Notes under the pieces: model-generated
Told to the model about the DNA's origin: nothing
The model's input: only the letters and a program-made list of their open reading frames with translations
Databases searched by the model: none
Made by a program: the position numbers and the translations under genes
Part shown: positions 9,508-17,560 of the stretch, piece after piece
Position numbering within the stretch: position 1 is the stretch's first letter
How the letters are laid out: each line of letters begins with the position of its first letter
DNA from: Alkalihalobacillus bogoriensis ATCC BAA-922
Lineage (GTDB): Bacteria > Bacillota > Bacilli > Bacillales > Bacillaceae_F
Assembly (NCBI RefSeq): GCF_000621445.1
Contig: NZ_KK211277.1
Location: forward strand, 288,370-352,369
Reading direction: 5' to 3'
DNA: 64,000 nucleotides

Positions 9508-10065
9508 TTATGTATCTATTCTATTGTAAATTGAAATCGTTGTATCTCCATATGTTTCTGATCGAATACATTGTAGAGATTCAATGATATTTGGTAACAC
9601 AACATTATGGTCATGCTCAGCCATAATCATCCCATCATGACGTAAGAGCTCGTTGGTTGAAATAAATGTCAAATCCCGCTCTAGCTGCTGTTTTGCATAG
9701 GGAGGGTCCAAAAAGATACAAGTAAAATGTATATCTCTTTTCACAAGCGCTTTTAATGCTCTTGAAGCTTCATTCCGATAAACTTCTACTCTTTCTTCAT
9801 AATTACAGCGCTTAACATTTTCTTTTATCACATCTACCGCTTTTTTTTGTTGGTCTACAAAGATCACTCTTTCCATGCCGCGACTTAGGGCTTCAATGCC
9901 TAAACTTCCACTACCACCATATAAATCTAAAGCTATACCCCCGTTAAAATAAGGCCCAATTATATTAAAGACAGCTTCCTTTACTTTATCTGTCGTTGGT
10001 CTTGTCATTGTTCCTGGAACCGCTTTAATTGGTTTTCCTTTATGCTCACCTGATATGACTCTCAA
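9508..10065 (-). CDS. rsmD: 16S rRNA m2G966 methyltransferase RsmD
   Basis: SAM-dependent rRNA guanine-N2 methyltransferase (YlbH). Motif I DLYGGSGSLGIEA is at 47-59 and the catalytic DPPY motif at 120-123. The TTG at 10065 gives MRVISGEHKGKP, matching the usual N-terminus, with AGGTGA 8 bp upstream; an in-frame GTG at 10077 would add 4 residues. It is upstream of coaD. The long upstream region holds a structured RNA candidate. Confidence 0.93.
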   Translation of the reverse strand: MRVISGEHKGKPIKAVPGTMTRPTTDKVKEAVFNIIGPYFNGGIALDLYGGSGSLGIEALSRGMERVIFVDQQKKAVDVIKENVKRCNYEERVEVYRNEASRALKALVKRDIHFTCIFLDPPYAKQQLERDLTFISTNELLRHDGMIMAEHDHNVVLPNIIESLQCIRSETYGDTTISIYNRIDT

Positions 10066-10229
10066 AGTAGATGTCACCTAACCTTCGACTTTTATTATCT
10101 TTCCTTATCCTATCACAAAATGATGAAAACATTAACAATATTCAAATGGGGATAGCCTATTATATCATCTTCTTTTTACATACAGAATATTTTTCAAACA
10201 GACGTATAGATTTTTATCCACTGGCGATA

Positions 10230-10386
10230 CTAGGAGTAGCAACATTCAATCAATGTTGCGACAACCGCGGAGAAGGCTTACGTTTCCCCATAAGTTCTTC
10301 CTCCGGTTTCTCCTCTCCCATAGCCTTGTACATACTGAGTATGTTGTAGGGCACCTCGCAAGAATTTCTTGCGAGGATTTTTTTTT
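10230..10386 (+). ncRNA. structured RNA candidate, possibly the ylbH-leader motif
   Basis: Three hairpins in a row precede a strong terminator. H1 pairs 10239-10246 with 10252-10259. H2 is a long stem of 10263-10282 with 10289-10308, closed by CTTACG/CATAAG and AACCG/GGTT. H3 pairs ACATAC (10330-10335) with GTATGT (10339-10344) inside GCC/GGC. The terminator stem is 10354-10363 with 10367-10376, and a T tract follows on the + strand. No rightward gene precedes that terminator, which favours a + strand small RNA. From memory, a conserved RNA called the ylbH leader was described upstream of ylbH, and this may be it; if so, the functional strand could be minus. The 5' end is not known. Confidence 0.55.
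10354..10386 (+). terminator. orphan rightward terminator
   Basis: A perfect 10-bp stem CCTCGCAAGA/TCTTGCGAGG with a 3-nt loop, then A and a run of nine T. There is no + strand protein gene upstream. Confidence 0.85.
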
Positions 10387-10503
10387 GTGATAACATAAAT
10401 ATTAGATTTTAATAGAATGTCGTAAATTTTGTTGAATAGCGAGTTTCATGTACAGCTTACAACATAAAATACGAATACAGCGTAATAAAAAAGGAGATAT
10501 TCT

Positions 10504-10893
10504 ATGGTTCAACGATTTATTGAAATAGGGGAAGGCTATTCTGATCTTTATGAATTAATTGAAATTGCCAATACAAATAAGCACCGTATTGACAAGCTAA
10601 TTTGCTTACAAACCGTCAAGGACGAGAAAAAGATGTGCTCCTTTGTCGTCACATTACACCCTGCCTCTCCTGGTCATGTCTACCCCCTTTACATTTGTCG
10701 GGAAGGCATTCCGCAATTCTCATGGAAAGAAACAAGGCGCTATACACTCTTTACTTCACTCGCTGCAATACTGCAAAAAGAAATATTTACCATTGACGTT
10801 CGACATTCAAGTTCATTTCAGGAAAAAGATTTATATTATAGTTATATCATTGGTGTCCTTAGGATGAATCGAATTATCCCTCCTTTACAATAG
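10504..10893 (+). CDS. conserved Bacillaceae protein, DUF7147/YlbA-like
   Basis: A 129-residue soluble protein without signal peptide or membrane segment, starting MVQRFIEIGEGYSDLYELIEIA. I associate it with a small Bacillus family (DUF7147, similar to what I recall of YlbA). That link is from memory and no function is known. ATG behind AAGGAGATATTCT. Notable segments are LYICREGIP near the middle and YIIGVLRMN near the end. It is convergent with the MFS gene and directly downstream of the structured RNA candidate. Confidence 0.65.
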   Translation: MVQRFIEIGEGYSDLYELIEIANTNKHRIDKLICLQTVKDEKKMCSFVVTLHPASPGHVYPLYICREGIPQFSWKETRRYTLFTSLAAILQKEIFTIDVRHSSSFQEKDLYYSYIIGVLRMNRIIPPLQ

Positions 10894-10899
10894 CAAAAC

Positions 10900-10927
10900 G
10901 GAAGCCATCTATTTTTGATGAGCTTCC
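10900..10927 (-). terminator. possible terminator after the MFS gene
   Basis: Stem GGAAGC-CATC with GATG-GCTTCC overlapping the stop region, followed by GTTTTGC on the minus strand. Weak T tract. Confidence 0.4.
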
Positions 10928-12150
10928 ACTTTATTATGAGTTCGTTTCATATTTGCTGAACTTTTCCCTTCCGTAACAGGAAATACCTTCACTTTCATTA
11001 CAATAATAGCAAGAAACAGTATCAAGCTGGCACTAATAAATAACCCTCTTATTCCAATGATATTTACAATCACACCACCGATCATTGGTCCAAGCATTGT
11101 TCCTAAATACATTGCACTATTCGAAAATCCATATGTTCGACTTTCCATCCCGGTTGGAGCATAGTGTCGAATTAATGTATTTACAGCAGGTAGCAATCCC
11201 CCTAAGCATAGACCAAGTAAAAAACGCAAACAAATCAATTGCCAAAGCTCAACAACAAATGCTTGTGGGATAGAAAATATAGCTACACCAAGTAACGAAT
11301 AAAAGAGGACATGTTGTGCACCTTTTTTATCACTTAATTTACCAAGTTGCGGAGAAGCAATCATATTGGCAAATCCCATTACTGACACAGCAACTCCTGC
11401 ATAAAAAGCAACATTCGCTTCTGTTGTTAACTCTTGAACAAATAAGGAGAGAAGGGGATTTACTCCCATTATGGCAAGTTGGATACAGAATACAATGCAA
11501 TATAACGAGAAGATCGGTCCTTTTGTTGTTATCGCTTTAAAATCTTGAATTGTATTTGTCTTTTCCATACCCGGAGATGGGGTAAAATCTTCTTTCACAA
11601 AAAAGAGAACAACAAATGCGGCAACCAAGATGACAGCACCCGTTACAAAAAAAATCATACGATAGCCAAATGCCTGTGCTAGTAAACCACCAAATAACGG
11701 CCCACAAATGGCACCTGAAACCGCTCCTGATTGTAATATTCCAAGCGCATATCCTACTCGTTCTTTCGGGGTATTCGTTGAAACAAGTCCAATTGAGGCA
11801 GGAATAAACCCTGAAATCACACCGTTTGCTAACCTTAAAAACAGTAACGATATCGGTCCAACCGCAAATCCAGTTAAACTAAGGACAACCGCCATTCCAA
11901 AGCCAGAACGTAAAATCATTGACTTTCTTCCATATTTATCAGCCATTCTTCCCCAAAAAGGGGAAAATAAAAAGGCGGTTAAAAAATTTGCCCCAAAAAT
12001 TACCCCTGCCCATATAGCAATTTTATCGGGATCCGTTACCCCTAACTCTTGTAAATATAATGGCAAAAAGGGGATGATCATTGTCATTGCTGCGATCACC
12101 AAAAATTGACTTACAACTAAAATACATAGATTTCTTTTCCACATCTTCAT
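10909..12150 (-). CDS. MFS multidrug efflux transporter
   Basis: A 413-residue major facilitator, DHA1 drug:H+ antiporter type, with 12 predicted membrane helices. Motif A is GRMADKYGRKS at 67-77 in the first cytoplasmic loop, and a related LGKLSDKKG copy lies in the second half. The motif-C-like GAVSGAICGPLFGGLLA sits in helix 5. The substrate cannot be read from sequence. ATG with AAGGAAGTG upstream. It stands alone, between the DUF7147-like gene and a repeat-rich gap. Confidence 0.85.
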   Translation of the reverse strand: MKMWKRNLCILVVSQFLVIAAMTMIIPFLPLYLQELGVTDPDKIAIWAGVIFGANFLTAFLFSPFWGRMADKYGRKSMILRSGFGMAVVLSLTGFAVGPISLLFLRLANGVISGFIPASIGLVSTNTPKERVGYALGILQSGAVSGAICGPLFGGLLAQAFGYRMIFFVTGAVILVAAFVVLFFVKEDFTPSPGMEKTNTIQDFKAITTKGPIFSLYCIVFCIQLAIMGVNPLLSLFVQELTTEANVAFYAGVAVSVMGFANMIASPQLGKLSDKKGAQHVLFYSLLGVAIFSIPQAFVVELWQLICLRFLLGLCLGGLLPAVNTLIRHYAPTGMESRTYGFSNSAMYLGTMLGPMIGGVIVNIIGIRGLFISASLILFLAIIVMKVKVFPVTEGKSSANMKRTHNKVEAHQK

Positions 12151-12322
12151 GGCATTTCACTTCCTTACTCATCACCTATTATATATTTCGGATGCCGAAA
12201 TACTCAATCCGGCTATAGTAAGGTATCAAAGTGGAAAAGAAGCAAATCATCTTGTTTTCTTACTTTTGCTTCTCTATGCTTAAAGATTTGATTTACTCTA
12301 TATCCCTAAGGAAGATTTATGT

Positions 12323-12361
12323 AAGAAAAACACGGGAGCGTCTTTCCTTTCAAGCGAAGTG
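12323..12361 (+). repeat. family A repeat, copy A2 left half
   Basis: Left end of a family A copy (AAGAAAAACACGGGAGCG...CAAGCGAAGTG). It is cut off exactly where the segment containing family B begins. The right half resumes at 12649 after repeating the last 21 bp. Confidence 0.75.
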
Positions 12362-12394
12362 TATGATGAAACAACAAACACATCCCATGTCCCA

Positions 12395-12603
12395 TTTTTG
12401 CGGTCAGAGCAGCCGTTATTTGTGAACATGATACGGGTTTCCGTTTTTTAGCGGCCACAGGAGCGTTTATTCACGCAAAAGCCACTCTATACCTAGCGAA
12501 ATATTATGATTAACGGCTCCTATGTCCTCCAACGTTCCAAAACGCTAGCCATGTTCACAGATAACGGTTTTCATGGCCGCTTACTTACCATAAACAACAA
12601 AAT
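12395..12603 (+). repeat. family B repeat, copy B1 (full length)
   Basis: About 205 bp with imperfect 31-bp inverted ends (12400-12430 and 12550-12580, about 24 of 31 positions matching) whose best core is CCGTTAT-TGTGAACATG. The interior also holds an AGCGGCCA/TGGCCGCT pair. It is closely similar to 39836-40043 and to the half copy at 23817-23903. No open reading frame inside. Confidence 0.8.
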
Positions 12604-12648
12604 TGCTTACGCGATAAACCCGCCCAAGTGTTGAATGATTCACTTGGG

Positions 12649-12740
12649 TCTTTTCTTTCAAGCGAAGTGCGAAGCCTTCGCTCTTCTACAATAAACTTTC
12701 AAAGCCTCACTGCTATAACAAAATTTTTATATTTTCATAT
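12649..12740 (+). repeat. family A repeat, copy A2 right half
   Basis: Begins with a 21-bp near-copy (one mismatch) of 12341-12361. It then continues the family A sequence through GCGAAGCCTTCGC, CTTTCAAAGCCTCACTGCT and an AT-rich tail, up to the ylbG terminator. Confidence 0.75.
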
Positions 12741-12743
12741 ATG

Positions 12744-12787
12744 TAAAAAAAGATACCCCAAAAGGTGTGTCCTTTTAGGATATCTTT
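12744..12787 (-). terminator. ylbG terminator
   Basis: Imperfect 17-bp stem (12749-12765 with 12771-12787). On the minus strand it is followed by TTTTTTTACAT. Confidence 0.75.
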
Positions 12788-13065
12788 CATAAACCCATGC
12801 GATAATCATATTCTTTCGCTTTATCTGGTTTTGCATTTTGATACTCTGTTTTAATAAATGGTCTCATCGAAACGTTTACACTTTTTACAAAATGAAATGA
12901 TTCCAGCTTTTCAACCGTGGTTGAAACTTTGTTTTGATCACAATATAATATAACATACTTCATTTTCTTTGAAACATAATGAACATTTCCATATTTTCTT
13001 AATTGTCTAGCGTACTTTAAAGAATGTAACCAAACGGCGATTCCTTGCCTTTCACTAACAACCAT
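12787..13065 (-). CDS. ylbG: YlbG (DUF2129) protein
   Basis: A 92-residue basic cytosolic protein of the UPF0298/DUF2129 family, conserved next to ylbF in Bacillaceae. It begins MVVSERQGIAVWLHSLKYARQLRKYG. A repeated V/I-rich pattern (YVILYCDQ, FVKSVNVS) suggests a small alpha/beta fold. Function unknown. ATG behind a GGAGAACAAATC site. Confidence 0.9.
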   Translation of the reverse strand: MVVSERQGIAVWLHSLKYARQLRKYGNVHYVSKKMKYVILYCDQNKVSTTVEKLESFHFVKSVNVSMRPFIKTEYQNAKPDKAKEYDYRMGL

Positions 13066-13174
13066 GATTTGTTCTCCTTTGTCCTATCTTGAATCTGGTT
13101 ATCACTAGTCTAGCATGTTCATTCTTAACGAGCAATAGCATTTGTACTTAAGTTGACAAAAAGGTGGTGAGCTT

Positions 13175-13495
13175 TTGCTTGCACAAGTTTGGTCGTTCTT
13201 TTTAGATGAAATAGAAAAAGAAAATACATACATCACATCAGTTACAAAAAAAGACCGTGCACAAATCCCTTTCGTTTATATTACAACGAAGGAACCGATT
13301 TCTTTAAAAAAACTGAATTCACATATTAAAGAAGTAGGAACTCGTGCCATGAAGGGGAAACGCTTGAATATGGACCTCCATTTTGTTCGCCAACAACAAA
13401 ACATGTATGTATACCGAATACGGTTTCTCGTTCCAAGTGAGAAGATGTTTTGTTGTGGAAACGGATGTTTCGATTGCATTCGATTTACGAGCTAA
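13175..13495 (+). CDS. small protein with C-terminal CCGxGCxxC tail
   Basis: A 106-residue protein from a TTG at 13175, behind AAGGTGGTGAGC. The first ~90 residues are basic and rich in Lys, Gln and Thr with no clear family. The last 13 residues hold CCGNGCFDC. This resembles the Cys motif of oxidoreductase-like N-terminal domains (CCxxGCxxCV) and could bind a metal or an Fe-S cluster; that is inference. It sits between ylbG and ylbF on the opposite strand. ylbF also encodes a Cys-rich tail. Confidence 0.65.
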   Translation: MLAQVWSFFLDEIEKENTYITSVTKKDRAQIPFVYITTKEPISLKKLNSHIKEVGTRAMKGKRLNMDLHFVRQQQNMYVYRIRFLVPSEKMFCCGNGCFDCIRFTS

Positions 13496-13575
13496 TGTTT
13501 TTGAAAATACAAGCTATTTTGCTAAGAATGCTGCACTTAGTGAAAATGGAGCAAAAAGCCATACGACTCATATAG

Positions 13576-13628
13576 AAAAAGAGAAGGCCGCTGAAATAAG
13601 TGAATTTTCCTTTCCCAGTGGCCTTCTC
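13576..13628 (-). terminator. ylbF terminator
   Basis: Stem GAGAAGGCC-CTG with CAG-GGCCTTCTC, 13581-13593 with 13616-13628, followed on the minus strand by TTTTTCTAT. Confidence 0.8.
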
Positions 13629-13642
13629 ACATTTATTGTTGG

Positions 13643-14083
13643 TTAATTACATCCACAGCCGCCACCAGTACTACATCCCCCACTACATGACATGCTATCG
13701 AAATATGGATTACCTGTTGGGACTTTAATATGTTCAGAAACTTCATGAGCAATAATTTGACTTATTTCATTTAACAATTGCTCTAATTCTGTTTCTGCTT
13801 TTTTAAAGTCTGATACGGTTTTCTCACTGTCCATTGCCCGTTTTGCTACGCGAATCTCTGTTGAAACAACATCGTAATCTGGATGGTATCTCCCAAAACG
13901 TTGCACTTCCTCATAACGCTCTTTCCATTTGTTAAACTGTTGAATCAGTGTTTGTGCTTTTTTATCTTGAAGTAATTTATATCTACATTGCTGATAATGA
14001 GCAAAAGTATCTGAAGCAAGAATCATATCTGATAATTTTGCAGCTTCCTCTATAATATCAACAGATGTCATCGTCGTAATCAT
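13643..14083 (-). CDS. ricF: YlbF/RicF, RNA maturation regulator subunit
   Basis: A helical protein of the YlbF/YmcA family. In B. subtilis it forms the RicA-RicF-RicT complex, which carries Fe-S clusters, assists RNase Y in mRNA maturation, and supports competence, biofilm formation and sporulation. The family core RFGRYHPDY and the conserved VPTGNPYFD are present. The tail CSGGCSTGGGCGCN holds four Cys, consistent with cluster binding. The ATG at 14083 follows AGGAGGTG; the longer in-frame start at 14113 lacks a site. Confidence 0.93.
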   Translation of the reverse strand: MITTMTSVDIIEEAAKLSDMILASDTFAHYQQCRYKLLQDKKAQTLIQQFNKWKERYEEVQRFGRYHPDYDVVSTEIRVAKRAMDSEKTVSDFKKAETELEQLLNEISQIIAHEVSEHIKVPTGNPYFDSMSCSGGCSTGGGCGCN

Positions 14084-14127
14084 AGTGATGCACCTCCTGA
14101 ATTCATTATACACAAATCCACTTAAAA

Positions 14128-15081
14128 TTACATTCTAATGCTTGCCTCTGTTAATAATTCACAGCGCTTAGACTCTTTTAACTTTGCCATTAACTTCAGT
14201 AGTGCTTGGTCTTTTTTCTTTGCTTCTATCATGACATCAACCTGTTCTGCAGAAATATTCTCTAGAAAATGTAACAGCCGTTCATGATTTATAAAATCAT
14301 GATGTCGTTTATCCATATCTCCTTCTTTAGGGCTAGACATATGAATTTTAATTGGCAACGGACTATTAGCCCATGTTTCTTTTATTCTATCCCATAATTC
14401 TATAATTGGTTCTTCACTTGGATTTAAATCATGATGATGCAAATCTAGAACAACTGGAATTCCAAGTTTTTCACCCAAATATAAAGCATCATTAATATTA
14501 TAAATTGTATCATCATTTTCTAGTAGGATCATTTGGCTCAACGATTCAGGAATGATTGAAAAGTTTTCAATAAAAGTTTCTAACCCTTCCATTTTTCCAT
14601 TTTTACTTCCACCTATATGCAATACGCAACGATGTTTTGGATCTATGTTCATTCCTTTTAATAATTTATAGTGATATAAGAGCGTTTGCATCGACCGTTG
14701 CGTAATTTCTTTAGATTGACTGTTAAGAACAACAAAATGGTCTGGATGAAAATCAACTCGCATTTGTTCTGCATGCACAAAATCTCCTAGATTTTTCAAC
14801 TCTGCCGCTATTGCTTTTTCATACTTCCATCCTTCTGTATATGGATGATTAACTAAAGGGACAAGTTTAGAAGAAAAACGAAAAAATTCAATGTCATGTG
14901 CTTTGTTATGCTTTAATAAACGTAGCGTATTTTCAATATTTGATTTTGCGATTCGCTCTAAGCGTCCTAAACCCGCTTCTTGATTAGATAGTGTTGCAAA
15001 CTGTTTAGCAGTCATTGTTTGAGAAGGAGAAGCATTTTTTAACATTTCACTCATCGCTACATATCCAAATCTTACAATCAC
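14128..15081 (-). CDS. uvsE: UV DNA damage endonuclease UvsE
   Basis: TIM-barrel, metal-dependent nuclease that nicks DNA 5' to UV photoproducts (alternative excision repair). Recognisable elements are VRFGYV at the N-terminus, the FRFSSKLVPL segment, DFHPDHFVVL, LHIGG, LLENDD, and DLHHHDLNP with clustered His/Asp for metal binding. The GTG at 15081 gives MIVRFGYV as in homologues; in-frame starts up to 15132 would add up to 17 unconserved residues. Divergent from the ATP-grasp gene. Confidence 0.9.
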   Translation of the reverse strand: MIVRFGYVAMSEMLKNASPSQTMTAKQFATLSNQEAGLGRLERIAKSNIENTLRLLKHNKAHDIEFFRFSSKLVPLVNHPYTEGWKYEKAIAAELKNLGDFVHAEQMRVDFHPDHFVVLNSQSKEITQRSMQTLLYHYKLLKGMNIDPKHRCVLHIGGSKNGKMEGLETFIENFSIIPESLSQMILLENDDTIYNINDALYLGEKLGIPVVLDLHHHDLNPSEEPIIELWDRIKETWANSPLPIKIHMSSPKEGDMDKRHHDFINHERLLHFLENISAEQVDVMIEAKKKDQALLKLMAKLKESKRCELLTEASIRM

Positions 15082-15184
15082 AACGTTCGCCTCTTCTCTT
15101 TGTCCACCCTCTTTCATTTGACATCGAACCAATTACCTTCTATAATTTCCTCGATTGTATTAAATAAAGAAAGAGGGTGACGCT

Positions 15185-15946
15185 TTGAATTTTGTTACAT
15201 TTAATCCGTTTCGAACGATTGGTATTCCTAATGTGAAATATGTGAAACCAGAGCATATGTTTGAAGAACGTGAAAAAATAAATGCTGCTGATATTTGTTT
15301 ATATCCTGAAAATTGGCAAGTCAATGCTCTTGTTTATGGGATGAAGAAAAAAATATTCCCGAGCATCCAATCTATTCAGCTCGGTTTTAATAAAATTGAA
15401 GTAACTCGTGCACTATGGAGTGTTTGTCCTGAACATGTCCCAAAAACCGTCATTTTAGGAAGAAATGACACGAACATTAATAAAGTGTTTGCCATGTTTC
15501 CATTTCCGTTTGTTGCTAAAGAAATAAGAAGTTCAATGGGTAAAGGCGTATTTCTTATTGAAAACCAGTCACAATTTTATGAATATGCCGAAGCTAACCC
15601 CTACTTTTATGTTCAAGAATTTTTACCTATTGAACAAGATTTACGAATTTGTTTTGTTGGTGATCAAGTTGTCACAGCATATTCACGTAAAAATGAACAT
15701 CATTCATTTCGAAATAATGTAGCCCAAGGTGGACAAATTTCCTTTGACAATATTCCCACTCATGCAATTGACCTTGTAGCGAAAACAGCTCGTGAACTCG
15801 GAATTAATCATGCTGGGTTTGATGTTGTCATGGCCGGAGGAAAAGCTTATTTTTTAGAATTTAATATTCTATTTGGAAATCAAGGGTTTCAACAAGCAGG
15901 TATCTCTGTTGAAAAAATCGTACATGACTACTTACTTTCATTGTAA
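15185..15946 (+). CDS. RimK-like ATP-grasp protein
   Basis: A 253-residue ATP-grasp ligase-type protein. The ATP-binding core runs from about 105 to 235: VAKEIRSSMGKGV as the glycine-rich loop, YVQEFLPIEQDLRICFVG, and the metal-binding LEFNILFGNQG near the end. The closest types I recognise are the YheC/YheD and RimK groups that join amino acids to carboxylates. The substrate is unknown. TTG start with a GAGGGTGA site. Its 3' end abuts a convergent lipoprotein gene by 1 bp. Confidence 0.75.
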   Translation: MNFVTFNPFRTIGIPNVKYVKPEHMFEEREKINAADICLYPENWQVNALVYGMKKKIFPSIQSIQLGFNKIEVTRALWSVCPEHVPKTVILGRNDTNINKVFAMFPFPFVAKEIRSSMGKGVFLIENQSQFYEYAEANPYFYVQEFLPIEQDLRICFVGDQVVTAYSRKNEHHSFRNNVAQGGQISFDNIPTHAIDLVAKTARELGINHAGFDVVMAGGKAYFLEFNILFGNQGFQQAGISVEKIVHDYLLSL

Positions 15947-16402
15947 TTACTCTGTGATTTCTACCGTGAACTCTTCTTCTAACTCATAAGGCCTTCCGTC
16001 ATTTTGAACAACTTCAATTTTGATTGTATGTTCTCCTTTCGGGAGGTCTTTAATGATAAATCCTGCTTTATAAATGGAATCAACAAATGCCCCATTTATA
16101 TAAAGCTTTATGTGACCTTCTCCATCAACATGTGCGGCTCCTGTATTTTCCTTAGAAAAATGAAAATCATGAATAAAACATTCAATATATAAGTCATTTT
16201 CCTTAACTTCATGTCCAATTTCCATTTTCCTTGATTCATTACTCGTAGTCACCGTCACAACGCCATTTGATTGAAAGGGGATGACACGGTAATGGTGCGC
16301 TGTTTGTTCATTTTTAGGGACTTCCTCTCCACATGCGAAAATTAAAGGAGACGAAAACAAGAAAATGACTCCCAACGTTACTATACAAAATACATTCTTC
16401 AT
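15947..16402 (-). CDS. predicted lipoprotein, unknown function
   Basis: A 151-residue protein from an ATG at 16402, behind GGGAGGGATAATC. The N-terminal hydrophobic signal ends in a lipobox with Cys24 (IFAC), so it is probably anchored outside the membrane. The mature part is beta-rich: IKLYINGAFVDS and GEHTIKIEVVQNDG resemble an Ig-like or carbohydrate-binding sandwich. No catalytic motif seen. Not recognised as a named gene. Confidence 0.65.
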   Translation of the reverse strand: MKNVFCIVTLGVIFLFSSPLIFACGEEVPKNEQTAHHYRVIPFQSNGVVTVTTSNESRKMEIGHEVKENDLYIECFIHDFHFSKENTGAAHVDGEGHIKLYINGAFVDSIYKAGFIIKDLPKGEHTIKIEVVQNDGRPYELEEEFTVEITE

Positions 16403-16466
16403 GATTATCCCTCCCACATTGTTTCTTTCTTAGTGTTTACTTTCTTTCAAATCTCATTCGTCCCAT

Positions 16467-16565
16467 AAGAAAAACGCGGGAGGACTTTTCGTTTTAAGCG
16501 CAGTGCGGAGCCTACAATCTTCTAGAATAAGCTCTCAAAGCTTCACTGCTTTACCAACATTTTTA
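16467..16565 (+). repeat. family A repeat, copy A3
   Basis: Full-length copy with a variant left end (AAAACGCGGGAGGACTTTT). The right half CTCTCAAAGCTTCACTGCT and the AT-rich tail run into the ylbE terminator. Confidence 0.8.
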
Positions 16566-16583
16566 TACATTTTTATAATGTTG

Positions 16584-16618
16584 AAAAAAAAACTCATAGC
16601 AAATTATAGTGCTATGAG
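16584..16618 (-). terminator. terminator of ylbD-ylbE
   Basis: Stem CTCATAGCA/TGCTATGAG (16593-16601 with 16610-16618). On the minus strand it is followed by a run of nine T, and it overlaps the ylbE stop region. Confidence 0.85.
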
Positions 16619-16878
16619 TCAGGTTGAGTTGGCTGTTGTCCTTGATTTGTTACTGTACTTTGTAACATTTGAATCATCATCATTGCTAGGTTTAAATTGC
16701 CTTGCAATCGTTCAATTCGTTGTGGAAACGTTTTTCCATAAAATTGGTTTGCTTCTTGTTCTAATGTTGAAATGGTATGTGGTTCACGATTCAATTTTCG
16801 ATACCAATGCGGATGTTGACGAACAAACTGTCTCAACTCAGGTTTATTCGTTAACTGCATATAAACGTCTCTTCGCAT
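16612..16878 (-). CDS. ylbE: YlbE-like protein
   Basis: An 88-residue protein of the YlbE family. It starts MRRDVYMQLTNKPELRQFVRQHPHWYRKL, with the characteristic QHPHWYR motif. The ATG at 16878 is 9 bp from AGGAGAG; an in-frame ATG at 16887 would abut the site. The C-terminus is Gln-rich. Function unknown. It follows ylbD by 17 bp in a two-gene operon. Confidence 0.85.
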   Translation of the reverse strand: MRRDVYMQLTNKPELRQFVRQHPHWYRKLNREPHTISTLEQEANQFYGKTFPQRIERLQGNLNLAMMMIQMLQSTVTNQGQQPTQPDS

Positions 16879-16895
16879 TGTGTACATCTCTCCTA

Positions 16896-17378
16896 TTAGT
16901 GTTGTCTAAAAGAAAAAGGATCCTCTTGCTGAGGTTGCTGTTGTGCTTGTTGACTTTGCTGTCCTGGCTGCTGATTGGGCTGTCCTTGAAACGTTTGCAT
17001 TAACCCTTGAATATTCGATAGCACACCGCTAAATTGAGTAATATGTTGCTGTAAGTCATTAATATTTATTTTCTTGATTAGATCCATAATGTTTAATTGA
17101 TTGCTGTTTTCTTTATCTTTATCTTTATCCGTTTCCTCTTTCTGCGGTTCCTTTTTTTCCTCCTCTTGAACAACTTTCTCTGAAGTTATTTCTTTTTTGG
17201 AATACCCTTTTTTATAAGACGCCCAATCTTCATGATCCGGTCCTAACAATGTCCATTCTTCATACACATCCTGCCAGGATTTCCTTCCTTCTTTAACTTC
17301 TTTCACTAACAGTGGATGCTCTTTCACAAACTTCTTAAATTCCTGTACAGAAGGATGCAATGAGCGTTTTTTCCCCAT
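16896..17378 (-). CDS. ylbD: YlbD-like spore coat protein
   Basis: A 160-residue protein from the ATG at 17378, behind AAGGAGGGAC. The N-terminal part (MGKKRSLHPSVQEFKKFVKEHPLLVKEV) is the conserved region. The middle is highly charged (Lys/Glu). The last 45 residues are Gln/Pro-rich low complexity, typical of coat-associated proteins. The family is annotated as a putative coat protein. Operon with ylbE. Confidence 0.85.
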   Translation of the reverse strand: MGKKRSLHPSVQEFKKFVKEHPLLVKEVKEGRKSWQDVYEEWTLLGPDHEDWASYKKGYSKKEITSEKVVQEEEKKEPQKEETDKDKDKENSNQLNIMDLIKKININDLQQHITQFSGVLSNIQGLMQTFQGQPNQQPGQQSQQAQQQPQQEDPFSFRQH

Positions 17379-17560
17379 TTTTGTCCCTCCTTTTCTAAAT
17401 ACAAATTCCATCCAAATTGTCTTCTCTACATTGTATAAAGATGCCCATTTATTGGTGAGCCCAATTTCTGAATGTTTTTCTTTAACACACATGATTTGCG
17501 GATCGTCTCGTTATGTTGCTATTATTAATAATGACTTTATGTAGAAGGGATTCGAATAAG

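Noticed and set aside
10257..10338. Short leftward frame MYKAMGEEKPEEEL... in the same gap
   Set aside because: It lies inside the structured region and has no ribosome-binding site; likely chance.
10071..10349. 92-codon rightward frame between rsmD and the DUF7147-like gene
   Set aside because: No usable ribosome-binding site, and the second half is better explained by the hairpins of the structured RNA candidate.
12231..12425. 64-codon rightward frame in the repeat-rich gap
   Set aside because: It runs into repeats A2 and B1 and shows no conservation features or ribosome-binding site.
12395..12603. Family B as a tRNA or known riboswitch
   Set aside because: No cloverleaf, no adjacent regulated gene in common among copies, and copies are near identical, as for a mobile repeat.
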